A stretch of DNA of 64,000 nucleotides from Sclerurus mexicanus (GCA_013396755.1 VWZF01005491.1:165003-229002), one strand, 5' to 3'; counted from the first letter of the stretch, positions 33,986 to 47,246 are shown. Made by a program: numbers and translations. Notes: generated by a model not told the origin, from the letters alone.

Positions 33986-35769
33986 AAAAAATAGAATGGT
34001 TTTCTTAGTTGCAGGAAAGGAAGTGCTGGGGCTGTGCACTGTATTCTCTCTATAAATACAAGGAATATAAATGCCATAGAGAGAGAAAGGAAATCCAGGA
34101 GCTGTTCTTGGGAAGCATGGCTTGTATGGATTTAACCACTGTGGCTCCTTCTGATGGCATTGTGCTGGGACATTGTATTAAACCAAAAAGCATAGATTGG
34201 GAAGCACTGCTTCCACCCAGGAATCATTAGGAGTCAGTTTTTATGTATGAGCCACAGCTGTAACTTCCCTCACTAAAATATATGGATAGTCATGAAATTC
34301 TGGGATGTTCAGTCAATATTTCTATCTTTTATGGCAAGGGTTAGTATTTAACAAAAATTTTCTTTCCTGTATTCCCAAGCTGGTGACAGCCTTGGCTGCC
34401 ACACACAAGAGTACCAAGGCATGGACACATCCATGGATTTCCAACCCCCTATGACTGTCCTATACATGAAGCTGGACAGAAATGGGAGACTCGTGATGCT
34501 GCTGGACAGAGCAAAGGTTTGGTCAAGGAGCCTGTGCTTGGGCACAGCTATCCTGAACCCCTGTGTCTGCTGGGTCCTGGCTGGGAGCTCCTGGCAAAGG
34601 GGATCAGGGATGGAGTGGAAGGGATGTGTCAGGGAACAGGGGTCCCTTGGTGGGGACTCAGCACCCCCACCACTGCTCACTCACTGCTGCTCTTCAGTCA
34701 GCCCCAGCTGATCCTTGGCATTGAGTGAGGTCTCATAACCATCCTTATTTTGGATGGGAAAAAAAAAAACTTGCATCCTGATGAAAAGGGGCTCTGAGGA
34801 AAAAACAATGAAGAAAAAATTCAGAAACATTCTGTTGTGTTGCATCTGAGAGGGTTGGTTGTTTCCTTACAAAGAGAGTCAAATGAGGAAGGTCTGGAGA
34901 AGAGCTTACAAGCTCTCGCACCCCCTGGGAAAGAGGTCAGGACTTGATACACCTGACACAAGGAAAAAAGGATGTTTGCTATGAGCAATCCCCAAGTACT
35001 AAGGAACACTCCCCTCCTTGTGCAGCTCTAAGGTGGCAGTGCTCAGTGGGACAGGATGCTGGTGGCCAGTGTCCCACCCTGCTGTCACTAACAGGACCCT
35101 GCACTGAGCATCGAAGTGGGAAGGGCTGGCTCCCAGTGTGGAGTCTGTCTGGGTCCTGGGAGTGGCTAGGAGCCGTGTCAGGAGTGTCCCCACATTACAG
35201 CACCAGCTGTTTCCCCTCTTCTCCTTTGCCAAAAGCCACTGTGACAGAGTAAACAATAATGCAATGGGAGGGACCTGTCACCATCGGGCACCGAGGTCGA
35301 TGAGGTAATTCCTCACAGGCTGCCAATCTGTCAGGCACAAACAACATCATGACTGCCAACAGGGAGGTTCCAACCTCCCTGATAACTCCCTCTCAGCCCT
35401 GTGTCTGGGATCAATTCATGGATATGCAGGCGACTCCGGCGTGCAAACGGACGGTGCCATCCCAGGCTGGAATTCATGCAGTTTTAACTGGACTTTGGTT
35501 ATTTTTTGAAACACCTAGGCATAGTTGTGTGATTCAGCAAGGGCAATGAATGCCCTTATAGTGATGCCTGTTCATTGCAGACAGGATCATCATTTTGCCA
35601 AAATCCATGAACCGCTCCCACGTATGAATGACCAGGCTCTCACTCATTGCAGTAATACCCTGGGCTTCAGACCAGGTCCTGGATTTACCAGCAGTTTAAA
35701 GCATTACCTTCACCTTCAAGGTGAACAGCAATGTCTTATCACACATATCCCAGCACAACCACAGTATCT

Positions 35770-35828
35770 TTGGGGCTTGGATGAGGTGACCTTTAAAGGT
35801 CCCTTCCAACCCAAACTATTCTATGATT
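35770..35828 (+). mobile_element. CR1 LINE 3'-end fragment (+)
   Basis: GGGGCTTGGATGAGGTGACC, TTTAAAGGTCCCTTCCAACC and CAAACTATTCTATGATT are the last 60 bases of a CR1 element. Confidence 0.85.
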
Positions 35829-36567
35829 TTTTGATCTTCTTCAAACCACCAGATCTTGACGGATTGCACTGTGACCAACAGCACTCCACATCCATGGTAC
35901 TCAGCAAGGCAGCATCTTATCAAATCACCCAAAACACTCACTGTGTTCAGCAGCTTGTGCCATGGTGGAGAGCCTGACAGAGCAACGGAAGTGATGCTGT
36001 TAAGCCAGGATTGGTGCCGGGATTATTGCCAAGTGGAAAAGCTGTGTTGATGGATGTCTCCTGAAGGGCAAAATGTTCATGCTTGAACTGCTTCTCCTTA
36101 AGAAATACAGAGCAAATGCAGGTATTAAATCTGCCTCACAGAGCAAAGCCTAAGTTGACCCTGAACATGTCTGGCATCTGCAGGATGAAAACCAGAGTGA
36201 CCGTAAAACTGTTCAGCAGCAGATGTTGAATCCACTCCCAAAACACATCCGCTCAATATCAGTACCAAGTTATGTGGTAAATGAGCCAGCACCCCAAAAT
36301 AAATCCTGTGGGGCCCTAGAGGCCACCTTACCTCCAAGAAAACACTGGGTGAAGGTGTCTCATGCCATTGTGGAAGCCTTAGGATAACCTGTCCATTTCC
36401 ATGGGCTCTATGGGAGACGCAAAGGCTCCTGGAAAGGCAGTGAATGTCAGTGAGGACACTCCAGATCATGTCAAACAACATCAAATCTGTATATTCTGAT
36501 ACCCAGCTCTTACTTTGGATGTCTGTGGCCAGTGATGAGTTCTGAAAAGATTCTCTAAGACCCTTAC

Positions 36568-37142
36568 TGTTATAGGTAAATGATGCTAGGCTGTAATATA
36601 GCAATAAAGATTTATTGAAGATTTATATAAAAGGCAAATAGGCAAAACAGCGCGCTGGGCTGCCGGGGAGACCCCTGCTCCACTCACAGCACGCAAGCGC
36701 AGTAAGCAAAAACAGTAACTTTTATTCCCTTATCAGTTCCCCTCCCATAGTCACTTGTTATTCCTCTATTGGATCCGAGTTTGCAGGTCTGGTTCTGGTT
36801 GGCTTCCCTGCAGGCCCGTTTCAGTTGCCAGGTACTTTCCTGTCCATAGTTTTAATTAGCCCTTCGTCCTTGGGGCCCCGTGTGTAGTTCATTGTGTGGG
36901 TATCTCCAAATGTCCATTTTGGATCCTCTGTATCGTTCTCATTCTTGACCCTTTGATCTTTGTCCTTCCTTTCGTTACTTTATGCGTGCTAAGAGACAAT
37001 ATGCTTTTTAGAAAAATAAAATACAAAATACTTATTCAGCAAGGCCTTTTTAGCTTAAGAAGTGCAAGCAGCATGACTATCAGCTTACAATGCTGACAGA
37101 TTAATGAACTATTCAGCAACTTACAGTCTCCCAACCTTAACA
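36568..37142 (-). mobile_element. Solo-LTR-like endogenous retrovirus remnant (-)
   Basis: A block of about 575 bases has TGTTA at its left edge and TTAACA at its right edge, the inverted TG...CA ends of a retroviral LTR. On the minus strand, a TATATAAA-like box is followed within a few bases by CAATAAATCTTTATTG, a typical poly(A) signal, near the 3' end. The block also has a GC-rich segment with GCGCTGGGCTGCCGGGGAG (+ strand) unlike its surroundings. No gag, pol or env frame is next to it, so it looks like a solo LTR. I could not see a clear target-site duplication, so the exact ends are uncertain by several bases. The family cannot be named without a library search. Confidence 0.6.
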
Positions 37143-37150
37143 GAACATTG

Positions 37151-37180
37151 CTTATATATACATATATATATGTATATAAG
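37151..37180. repeat. AT palindrome beside the LTR
   Basis: CTTATATATACATATA facing TATATGTATATAAG forms a near-perfect inverted repeat of 30 bases, eight bases past the LTR-like block. Confidence 0.8.
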
Positions 37181-37203
37181 AATATAACATGCAATACTAT
37201 TTA

Positions 37204-37260
37204 ATGAGTAAACTACTACTACTAATTTGATGAGTAAATTAAATTACTACTACTAATTTA
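37204..37260. repeat. Tandem duplication with (CTA)n core
   Basis: TGAGTAAACTACTACTACTA and TGAGTAAATTAAATTACTAC start two adjacent copies of about 27-30 bases, both ending in ACTAATTT. Confidence 0.75.
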
Positions 37261-38666
37261 TTACACTTACTAACACACCCATTGCAGGCACCATTGTATG
37301 GCCAGGGTAAACTCCAGCACACTGGGCCATGCCCAAGAGCCATGTGACATTTCCTGTGAAGGTTTGAACATTCTCCAACTTTCCTATAATGATTGAAGCT
37401 GCATGTTTCCCCAAACTTTAAAGAGGATATCATCACGGAGGCACACAAAGCCCAAAGTGGCTCAACCCCAACTACTCCAGCAGTGATTAAAGTGCTTTGT
37501 CCAAGACATTTGTGAGATGTGGGTGGGTGCACAAGGATCAAAATAGGACAACAGACAGACACTTTGGTGCTGCACAGACAACCCTGCACAGACAATGTCC
37601 CTATGCAACTCTGTCCATGAGCTGATTTGGCTCAAAAGAGTCAGGAGTGACAAATTCTGACCCCACCCCCAGGCTGAGCGTGGTGGTCAAAGCATAGCTC
37701 CCCAGGGAAAGCTTGGCAGAAATAGCCACATTTTAACATTGTGTTGGCCTTACATGAGTTTACTCTTTTCCCAAAACCTTCCAAGGGTTTAGATCAAAGA
37801 TGACTTGAATGACCAGTTCATCCCCATGGGTCTGCAAGAGACACAATTATTATTGATTTTCCAATGAAAACCCAGTGATACAGCCAGTGCCTGCAACGGC
37901 CAGACACAAATAACCTCATAACCCCTCATCATGTTCTTGACATGTGTGTTTGCAACATTTCAACAACATTTTCCCCCCTCAGTACAAAAAGGGCTCCCAG
38001 ACTCTGCAGCAGCTCCCTCGACACTCACATACCCACACCAGAGCAGGGAAAAGTGTTTATTGGTCAGTCTAGCACTAAAACAAGGAAATAAATAAAACCA
38101 CTCTGGATTACTCTAAAGTGAAAATGTTACCATTTTCTTATTGAACTGTTTCATTTTGAGGGCATTGTTTCATTTTAATTTAAAAAAAAAAAATCCAAAA
38201 ACTTACATCGCATTTCAGATCACAAATTTGGAAAGAGAAACAAGCTTGTTTTCTTTAAAAAAAAATAAATCTCAGAATTAAACATTTCAGCATTGCCCTA
38301 AACAGTTACACTTTTCAGTTTACCCTGGCTCTCTGAATCACTTCACTCAAACTCCATTTTTCAAGGAGCAATTTTCCAGCAGAGTGCCACCCATCTCCTC
38401 TTACAAACAGGAGAATTCTGTCTCTGCCAGGCCCTGCTCCAGCAGCTCTTGCCTTGTCGAAATCACAGTCAGAACCAAACACTGCTGCCAGCAGCCCAAC
38501 CTTTCCCTCAGCTGCATATTCTGTCTGACAGGGTAAAATCTTATTCACACAGCATTTTGCAATAATTTTCTCTCTGAACAATTTCCCCCTTACTCTGAGA
38601 GACCTGCTTTCCAGATCCATTTCCCTCCCACCTGCTTTTCTTCTTTCATTTCTTTCTTCTTCTTCC

Positions 38667-38685
38667 TTTTTTTTTTTTTTTTTTT
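38667..38685. repeat. Poly-T run
   Basis: Nineteen T residues follow a TTC-rich pyrimidine stretch (38636-38666). Simple repeat. Confidence 0.9.
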
Positions 38686-41408
38686 AACCATGCAATTTTA
38701 ACTGCTGGGTAAAAAAAATAAAACTTCTCTTTACCTTTCTTGCCTTTTCCCAAAAAATATACAATTTCTCAGATTTCTCAGCACTGACAACTCCAGCCTT
38801 TCTCTTGCTACTCCAAGGGCTGCAGCCACAGAGGAGGCAGAGGAGACAATGCTAAGGGAGTTATTTAAGGTGAGGGGACACTTCCCCATCCTATGAAAGA
38901 CCTCTGACACCTCTGGTTTTTGGGATGCAGGACAGGAGCACCCTGCCAGGAACCCCATCTCCTCCCACAAACTGACCTCTCCCTACCCTTCAAGCTGTTT
39001 CAGCCACATTCAGACAAGCACAGATCAACTCTCAGGCTTGGCAACGCTGATGAGTTTCCTCATTTTCATGAGTAAAGAGGCTGGTACACGCAGGAGCCTT
39101 CAGCCCTCCCCCACAAGAGTGCCCAGCAACTCCCTGTGCTCTCCACCTCCACACACACACATAGCATTCCCACCTGTGGTGGGACAGCCAGCCCTTTCTC
39201 CTGCCATGGTCCAGGCTCCTGAGACTTAAGCCCCTCTGCAAAGCTCCCAATGCCTTTGCACCATCTGGGTGCCCCTTGATCCCAATAAGCTTATGCCAAA
39301 TTATTGCATTAGCCTCGTGGCAACACAATGGGAAGGGCATGGATATGAGGGAATTCTCAGTCTATCCTTCAAATGGATCCTGAAGCGATTGAGCAGAACA
39401 ACAAACTCCAGAGTGGGGTTTTTGAGCAGCTCCTCAGATCAGAGATTCCTTCAAAGGATGACATGAAGCAACTCTAGAAGCAGGGTAGAAAAAAGGGGAT
39501 TTACACCCACTCCTGACATCTCTGGTGGCTTTGCCTGCGAGCACTACTGCCAGAGATTCCTTATTCTCCTACTCCCTCCTTCAGCTCCAAGAGGCTCTTT
39601 AGGCAGCATCATCATGCTTCAAGTGAACAAATAATAAATCACAGCAAGAGCTCTTCAGTTACATCTCCACTCCCACATCTCCAATCTCAAATCCTCACAC
39701 TGCTCCTCAGAACATTGTCACCTGCTGCTCTGAGATTTGTGGCTCCCATAGACATGCCCACTGCTGGGCAATGCTTCCACCAGCACCAGGACTTTTGCTG
39801 GAGCAGCCAATCTAGAGCTCCTGGTCACCAGGATTTTCATTCACCCTGCAGTTTAACACAGCTTTTTATCCTCCAACAGGCTCCAGCTCCTTCCCTTTAT
39901 TCTACTTCAGTGCTTCCTGCTCTAAGTCAGCCCAGAAGCCGCTTTGTTGTTGGTTTTCCCCTCCATCAAGGAAGGATGCTGTCATGTCTCCATGCAGTTG
40001 TAACCTTGGAAATAACAATTTACCTTCCTGGGTTTATGTTGTTTTCACAGTCATTGACTACAGTCTTGTACACCCTTTACCAAACCTCTGCTTAAATGGA
40101 GCAGAGGAGCAGCCAAGTCCATCCACTGCCAGTGATGGGGGGCCAGGAGCTTCCATCTGCTGCAGTAGCAGCCCCTTGTCATCCATCTGAGATCACTCAT
40201 CAGCTAGATGCACCCTCACCACCACCCACCTCCCCTGCAGGGACTAGGGATGCCCAGAGCAATGAGTCATGGCTGAGACAGGCCATGGAAAATGGAAAAT
40301 AAATAAAAAGGAAATAAAATGTGGAAGGCTGTGGAAGCTTCCCCAGGTGTAGTGGGACATGTGGTGCCCACCAAACACAGAGGAGAAACTAAGGCAGAGG
40401 ATGCCAGCTGGGTGCCTTTCTTGGAGCAGAAACCACCTGCAAAATCACACCCCTTGGCCATGCCCACGCTGCACCACTGCATCCACAATGGAAAAAGCCA
40501 GCCACAGAGACAGAAGGAGCCACTACTGCTCCAGCACCAGCTTTGGCCAATGCCACACAGGAGTCCTGCAGCCAGGTGACTGCTCACAGGAAGAAGGGAC
40601 CCCAGGAGATGAAGACTCCAGTACACCACAATACCTTGAGTTGTTCCTGGCTGCTGGCTCAGGGACTGCACTTTATCCAGGGAAGGTTCAAGTGCTCCCA
40701 CACCAAATTGTTTTTGGGTCACCTCAGCAAAGCTTAATGGCAACACTCTTATTTTGAAGCCTTTCTGCTAAGCCAAGGCACTTTCCCTCTCCTCCTGAGC
40801 CATTTTTAAGGCAGTTAATGAGGAGCAGAAGGCCATACTGGTTGTTTTTTTTTCCCACTATCATGTATAATAAATGCAGTTTTGATTAATTTTTTACACG
40901 TTGCTTAATGCATCAAGCAGGAATTTGCTATTCCCCTGGCAGCACAACACAAATCCCTCCTCGGCAAAACACTCATTCCCCAGAATGATCTGCACTGTCA
41001 CTTCCACAGGAAGAAAAGCCAGCAGTGACAGTTTCCTGGGGGATGCCGAGACAACAGCTGCTCCAAGGTTTTCAATCAACATGCCTTCATTTCACGACTC
41101 CAGTGCAAACATGGTGATGGCAAATAACCCATCTCAGATGGAGGGAACCAGGTAACCTTCCCATCTGTGCAAACATACTTTTATTCCTGGCAGAAACTTG
41201 GAATCTTGTTCTGCATAACTCAGCAAAACCAAGGATCTACTTAAAGCGGCCTTATCCAAACTCGAGGCTAATTAAAGAACATTCAGCTTTGGCTGGGAAA
41301 CTGTGTTTTTGGGAAATGTGGGTGTTTTTCCAAAGGTCACATATGTTCAGTGATATCTCCGGGGTACTTAGGACAGGTATCCCAGGAAAATCCAGTAGGC
41401 ATCCTAGC

Positions 41409-41466
41409 ATCCCTGTCCATGGCAGGGGGGTTGAAACTAGATGATCTCTAAGGTCCCTTCCAAGCC
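41409..41466 (+). mobile_element. CR1 LINE 3'-end fragment (+), tail missing
   Basis: CATCCCTGTCCATGGCAGGG, GGGTTGAAACTAGATGATCT and CTAAGGTCCCTTCCAA are CR1 3' sequence. The usual AAACCATTCTATGATT ending is absent. Confidence 0.8.
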
Positions 41467-42134
41467 TTACCAGACCACTTACAACTCCTTCCCAACTCCC
41501 ATCAAACAAGCTGCAGGAGCACCTGGGTGCTGCTGCTCCAGGAGCCTGACAGTGCCCAAGCACAGCAATTACAGGGCAGGGAGGAAGGATCAAGTGAGGA
41601 TCATCAGGAAGAGACATAACCTGTTTTCAGAGGATATCAGCTGTTTTCTTGAGACACCCAGACCACCATCTCAGGGTTTTCTTCTCCGCTTGTGCAGCAC
41701 TTGTCCTCCAGTTTTGGCTGGCAGAGTGTTGCTGAGTGCAGGAGGGATTTCCATATATATAAGGATTTTCCTAGAGACACTCAGAGGTCCTGGGGGGCTG
41801 ACCAGGCTCCTGCAGCTTCTGAGCACATGGACTTTCGTGATACACAGCCTGAATTAGCTGCTCACCTCAGGCAGCAAGTAAAGTCTACATCAGGTGGGTG
41901 CTTCCAGAGGGAGGCCTGGCCAGCCACAGACTGCCTTTCTACTGTCACCAGCTTCCATGGATCCAGCCTTCTGCTCTGCCACTCTTGAAACAACTCAGGT
42001 GTAACTCTCACCCTGCGTATCAAAGCATCTGAGTCCATTGTGCTGCCATCTCCCTTTCCTGTGCTGGCACTGGGTGCAGGTGCAGAATGGGATCCTGCTC
42101 TCAGTACCATGGGTCTGGGGGCTGAGGGAGGGGA

Positions 42135-42420
42135 CGCACCCACAAAGGGAAGAATTTTTTCCCAAAATTGCATCTCACCCTGCCCTCTGGCAGTGGGAAG
42201 CCATTCCCCCTTGTCCTGTCACCCCAGGCCTTTGTCCAAAGTCCCTCTCCAGCTCTCTTGGAGCCCTTTCAGGCAATGGAAGGGGTTCTCAGGTCTCCCA
42301 GAGCCTTGTCCTCTTCAGGCTGAACAAGCCCAGCTCTTCCAGCCTGTCCACAGAGCAGAGGTCCTCCAGACCTACATTCTTCTGGCAGAAATTATCCCTC
42401 TTCCAGCTCTCCAAGCCTGT
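42135..42420 (-). mobile_element. CR1 LINE fragment, ORF2 3' part (-)
   Basis: Reverse-complement CR1: ATTTTTTCCCAAAATTGCAT, CCTTGTCCTGTCACCCCAGG, GTCCCTCTCCAGCTCTCTTG, GAGCCTTGTCCTCTTCAGGC and TGAACAAGCCCAGCTCTTCC in the right order. It is the longest CR1 piece in the window, diverged and without an intact frame. Confidence 0.85.
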
Positions 42421-42749
42421 AGGATATCTCTAAACTATAACAGTGTTTTATGGATTAAAGGCAGAAAACTGAAGGTAACAGTGTGACAGAGATTACAGCA
42501 CATAGTTTCATTGGGACCAAGGGAGGGATTTCCATCAATGAATCACTCGACCAACTTTTATTTCATTTAGGCTTTTATTACAGAATTTTATTGTAGTGGT
42601 TGTGATTAATCTGGATAATTTCCCCTGGCAATGAACACCAAGGCAGTAAATCACCAGTCAGGAAGGAGCTCATGCTAGCTGAAGCCAACAAGCCACGACC
42701 ACCTGAGTACCAGCACAGGTGGATACCTGTGTTGGAGAGTGTTGTGCGG

Positions 42750-42890
42750 GATTTCCCCACCCCTGGACGTGTTCAAGTCCAGGTTGGATGGGACTTGGAG
42801 CAACCTGGTCTGTGGAAGGTGTCCCTGCCTATGGCAGGGAGGATGGAACTAGATGTCCCTTTCAACCCAAACCATGTGATTCCATGATTT
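42750..42890 (+). mobile_element. CR1 LINE 3'-end fragment (+)
   Basis: CCACCCCTGGACGTGTTCAA, GTCCAGGTTGGATGGGACTT, AGCAACCTGGTCTGTGGAAG, and a tail with TTTCAACCCAAACCATGTGA and TTCCATGATT. Confidence 0.9.
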
Positions 42891-45800
42891 CTAGGAGCCC
42901 TTGGATGGTTCTGCCCTGGCAGAAGACTGGTATGTAACTGGAGATGAGTCATCACAATGTGATGGTCCAGGTTAACTTGGTCTGTTGTGCAGTGGGAAAG
43001 GAGACACATAGTGGGAATTGGGACACACAGCATTCAAAATCAGGTCCTACCTGGAAAAGGAGCAGGCCCCCTCAGAGAAGTCACCCAGCCCTGTAAATGC
43101 CTTGAGGTTTTGCTATTGTTGTCCACCATGTGGGCTTGAAGTACCTCAAAGGATGGACCCCCTGGTGGGGGTCTGAGGGCCAGGCTGAGCTGATCCTGAT
43201 GATTTTATCACCATCTCACACACTGGAGAGAGTGATTTCATTGATGCTGGAGCAGCCACGAGCACCTCTCAGGTCTCATTAACTTACCTGGAATATATCC
43301 ATGGAACCAGCATGTGAGGACAAGCCCTGTGAAGAGGGCAGTTTGGGAAAAGAGTGGGAAGGAGGAGAGAGCCCACAGAGTGACTGCGGTATGTGTAGCC
43401 AGAGGCTCTGTCCTACCCAGCCCAACCTCACTGCTAGAGTAATTCCCTGCACTCAACTTTTCCCATTACACCTGCAGGCACCATTCTGTACATTCAGGAC
43501 TTCCCAGCCCATTTTCATCCTCTGTGGGCTCTGATCTTCACCAGGTTCTTTCTCCCAAAGTCCTCTCTGAAAAGCTCAGAAGTCTCCAGCACTGGAGGGG
43601 AAGCGATCTGATCCCAGTCACATTTTGAAATGGTTTTGATTTCCCCAGAGAGGCTGCAGTCACAGTTCTGGAAGGAAAACAGTTAATGCTCAATTTAGCT
43701 CCACATGACCTAATTTGCCACCGCTTATTCAACAAGGGGGAAGCAATGGAAGAAAAATCCTTGCACATGGACCTTGAGAGCCACCACGTTCCAGGGGCGC
43801 AGAGGGAAGGGAGGTCTCTGTAGCAGCATTGGTGCAGGCAGAGGATGCTCAGTGGAGATGAGCTGAGAACAAAGACCTGGTGGTCCTTCTAGGATTCCTG
43901 GTGACCTCCAAAGTTGGGCTCCAGTGCTAGAGTCTTCCACCAGGGCCATGGCTAATGTACCTCTTCCTTGGGCCCGCTCCTGTGGGGGTTTCTGTGGGGA
44001 GAATGAAGAGCTCATCTGCTCAATCCACCTATGTGTTACTGTGAATGGCCCCATGCTGACACACCTGATGGGAATCACCACTTTTCCTGACCCAGGATGT
44101 GGCATCAGCATTTTAAAGCAGGTCATGTAATTTGGGAAGGATTCAAAAGAAAGTTTTCTGTGCTGCACCCCAAACCCATGAGGAGGCTGAGTTAAGCTGA
44201 ACCTGCCTCCAGTTTGACACAGTTTTCTGCCTGCAGCCACCAGTGGGAGGACTTGGGAAGTAGAATCACCAAAGGAGCTGGCCCCTGGGAATGCCTGGGA
44301 ACTGCAGGAGGGTCTTGGGGTGGGTGATCTCAGGGTCTCCATCCAGAGGAAGTGTATGCTGCTGTTCCTACAGCCCCTGCAGCCCAGGGCAGGAGCCTCT
44401 TACATATTTCAGGAGTCAACATCTATTAGGGGGAATTTCATTTGCTAACTTTCAGTGCCCAGATGACACTGCTGCCCACTGTGTTTTGTCTTTTGGTTTT
44501 CTGCATCTTCATGCACCATTTGCCCACAGGAAGAGAAATGTCTGTGTGATGAGTTGTCCCTTGGTGCCACCTTTGCGTTACTGGAGCAAAGGCGCCGTCT
44601 GATCAACAGTGTGTGATGCGGTCTTGGTACAATCTGCAGTGCCTCGGGTTCAGCCCAAGCTTGGCATTAGATGTAACGACACTTGCTTCCCCATCCTTTT
44701 CCCTGTGCTGCTCCTGGTGCTTCCATACCCTTGCATCTCCATATCTGCTTCCCAGCGCTCCTAATGGCTCTGCTGCCAACCTCCTCCATCCTCCCTCTTC
44801 CAAGCTCAACTCTCCCCCAAAAAACATGTATATATGTGTTTAAAGGTAGAGAAGTGCCTTTCTGCAGCCAGAGATTCTACTGCCCATTCCTTTCCAAAGG
44901 GCCTGTTTCCTGAAGGCTGTTACTCCAACACGCAATATGCAATGTTTTTATTTAAGAAAACAAGGACAAATGTTTGCTGGTAAACATTTCAGGGCAGCAT
45001 GCCAACGAGCAGATCCTCCTATTCCTTCCAGAACTGTAAAATACCAGCCTGCTGCCAGCCACAGGGATTGTAATGTTTTTCTTTTCATATATAAAAATGT
45101 CTTACTAATGAATCCCCTCCTCACGGTGGCCAGCGCTGAGGCAGCTTGCCATATGCTGATGCACACCGGGACCTCATGGATTGGGAAATATTTAATGCTA
45201 ATCAGACACAGGGAATATTGTTCCCACTCTGCATAAGCATTGGCTCAAAATGCGGGGTCGTACATGACCCCCATGGCACGTCCCCTGCTCTCTGTCCATC
45301 TGCTCCGATGGCACGTTGTCCCTGGCAGGGTGAAAGGCACCCAGCTCCCTCACTGCCCTGGCCCTGCCTGCAATGCTGAGGCATCACTCGACATAAATTA
45401 GGGACAGTTGCAGTTGCCAATACCAAAAATCTCAGGTGAACTGATAGGAGTGGCAAACCAGCGCCGTGAAGTCCATGTGACAAGTGCTGCTGTTTCCAGG
45501 TTTTCCCAGCACAGAGGGGTTGGGAGAGGACAGGTTATGTCTTTTATTGTAATTAGAGATAGATGTGACTTTCCAGCAAGTTTTAACTCACAAATGTAAG
45601 CTGTGAATAAATCACAGATTCCTCCTGGTCTCAATGCGAGGGCTCCTACCAAAGTAAAGCCCCAAAGTTCCAAAAATACCTTAAAATACTTTTAGAATAT
45701 TAAGACATGGTTGAAACAGAGTCAGAAACTTTGGTTCTGTGAGGACCCATTTCCTTTTTCAGAGTGAATCTGATGAGAAGCTGTTTTTCTGAGGCCTGTT

Positions 45801-45962
45801 CTGATCTTTTGTTTACTGAAAGATAGACAAAGTTTTGTGCGACGTGGGGGAGCTCTGGAGATGGTCCATAAGAACAGGAGGTTTGGAGCAACCCCACACA
45901 TCCTCCTGCAAGCTGTCCCCAAATGGCACCAGACAGATTTGGGAGGGACAGCTCCGAACATG

Positions 45963-46088
45963 TGGAATTTAAGATGTGTAGATATGGTGCTTGGGGACAT
46001 AGGTTAGCAGTAGCCTTGGGAGTGCTGGAGGAATGGTTGTACTTGAAAAACTTGGAGGGATTTTCCAGCCTAAATGATTCCATGTTTC
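45963..46088 (+). mobile_element. CR1 LINE 3'-end fragment (+)
   Basis: GGTGCTTGGGGACATAGGTT, AGTGCTGGAGGAATGGTTGT, CTTGGAGGGATTTTCCAGCC and TAAATGATTCCATG are the CR1 subfamily seen in reverse at 29349-29485. Confidence 0.85.
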
Positions 46089-47154
46089 AATGAAATATGT
46101 CCCACCATGCCACACTGACACTGGTGCTCATTGCACCACCTGGGCTTGGCTCAGTGACTCTCATACCCAGCATGGGGTGGAGTAGCTTTACAGAGACCCT
46201 AAACAAGCAGAACAGGGATGCAGCCCTGCATACTCCCAGCTCCAATGTGAACAGCCTCATTACAAGGCTATGATCTGTATCCTACAATAAACCTCACCTC
46301 CACATTTTGGCTGTGAAAATACCAGTTTAAAAACAGACCTTTGTGACAGAAGAAACCAAGAGATTACCAGGAAAACCTCCACAGATTTATCAATAGTAAT
46401 GTGGGCTCTGTGCAAGGAGAGCAGAAAGATGAGGGGGGATGGAGATAGTTCCCACAGATCCATAGCACTGCCCACTTCCACAGGCATCCCAAGCAGCCAG
46501 GACAAAACTGTGGCCCCAAAACTTGTGATGGTAAACAAAGAACAACATGGAATGTGCTGCCTGAGGGCCAGAATCAGCTGTGTGAGGGCTGAGTGATGCT
46601 GCCTGCACATCTGGGGGCCTGGGGAACCAACCCCAAACCAAAAGAGAGTATAAAATCAAGAGATCTGAGAGCTCCACGGAGCAGCAGGTTGGGTGGGCTG
46701 GAGGAGAAGCCAGAACTTGGCTGTACCAATGCTCTGCCTGTCAGACACTGTGTGTCAGCACATCCAACGGCATCTGGACCACTGAGACCCACAAGTGACA
46801 GATCTCCTGCCAAAGCCTCTCTGAGCACTGCCCCAAATGGCTGGTGACAGGCAGTGAGCTGGAAATGACCTTCCCGCTCAGAGCTGGAGATATTCTCCCA
46901 GACAAACCCGCTGAATTTAAATGTCCCCCATGGACATTGAGACTGTGAAATGTCTCAAACACCCGCATGGGTTGGTGGACACCAAGGAGCTGAGGGGCTG
47001 CTGGGGGGTAGCTGCAGATTCTGAACCTAGGAGATAAGACACCTTGCAGCTGCAGGATCTGAAAGGACATGGATATCAGTGCACGTAGGAACTAGCTGAG
47101 GGACAAGGTCCTTGCCATCCTCTAACAGAGTCACTCTTAATGTGCTAAGATAGT

Positions 47155-47246
47155 TTAGTGGTGGACCTGGCAGTGCTGGGTTAATGGTGGGAATTTATGA
47201 TCTTGGAGGTCTTTTCCAACCTAAACAGTTTTGTGATTCTGTGATA
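47155..47246 (+). mobile_element. CR1 LINE 3'-end fragment (+)
   Basis: TGGTGGACCTGGCAGTGCTG, GGGTTAATGGTGGG, ATCTTGGAGGTCTTTTCCAA, CCTAAACAGTTTTGTGATTC, TGTGATATC: the 3' end of a CR1 with its octamer tail. Confidence 0.9.

Larger units (their letters stand above)
24141..36567. other. Intergenic region between MID2 and NHSL2, first part
   Basis: No coding exon is recognised on either strand. It contains the 20-bp minisatellite at 24884-25010, CR1 pieces near 25.9, 28.3, 29.4 and 35.8 kb, a polypyrimidine tract at 30335-30556, a (CAAA)n run at 33949-33971, and several AT-rich islands with TAAT cores at about 24.5-24.8, 26.2-26.4, 27.56-27.8, 28.5-28.75 and 31.0-31.5 kb that may be non-coding regulatory DNA. 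Confidence 0.6.
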
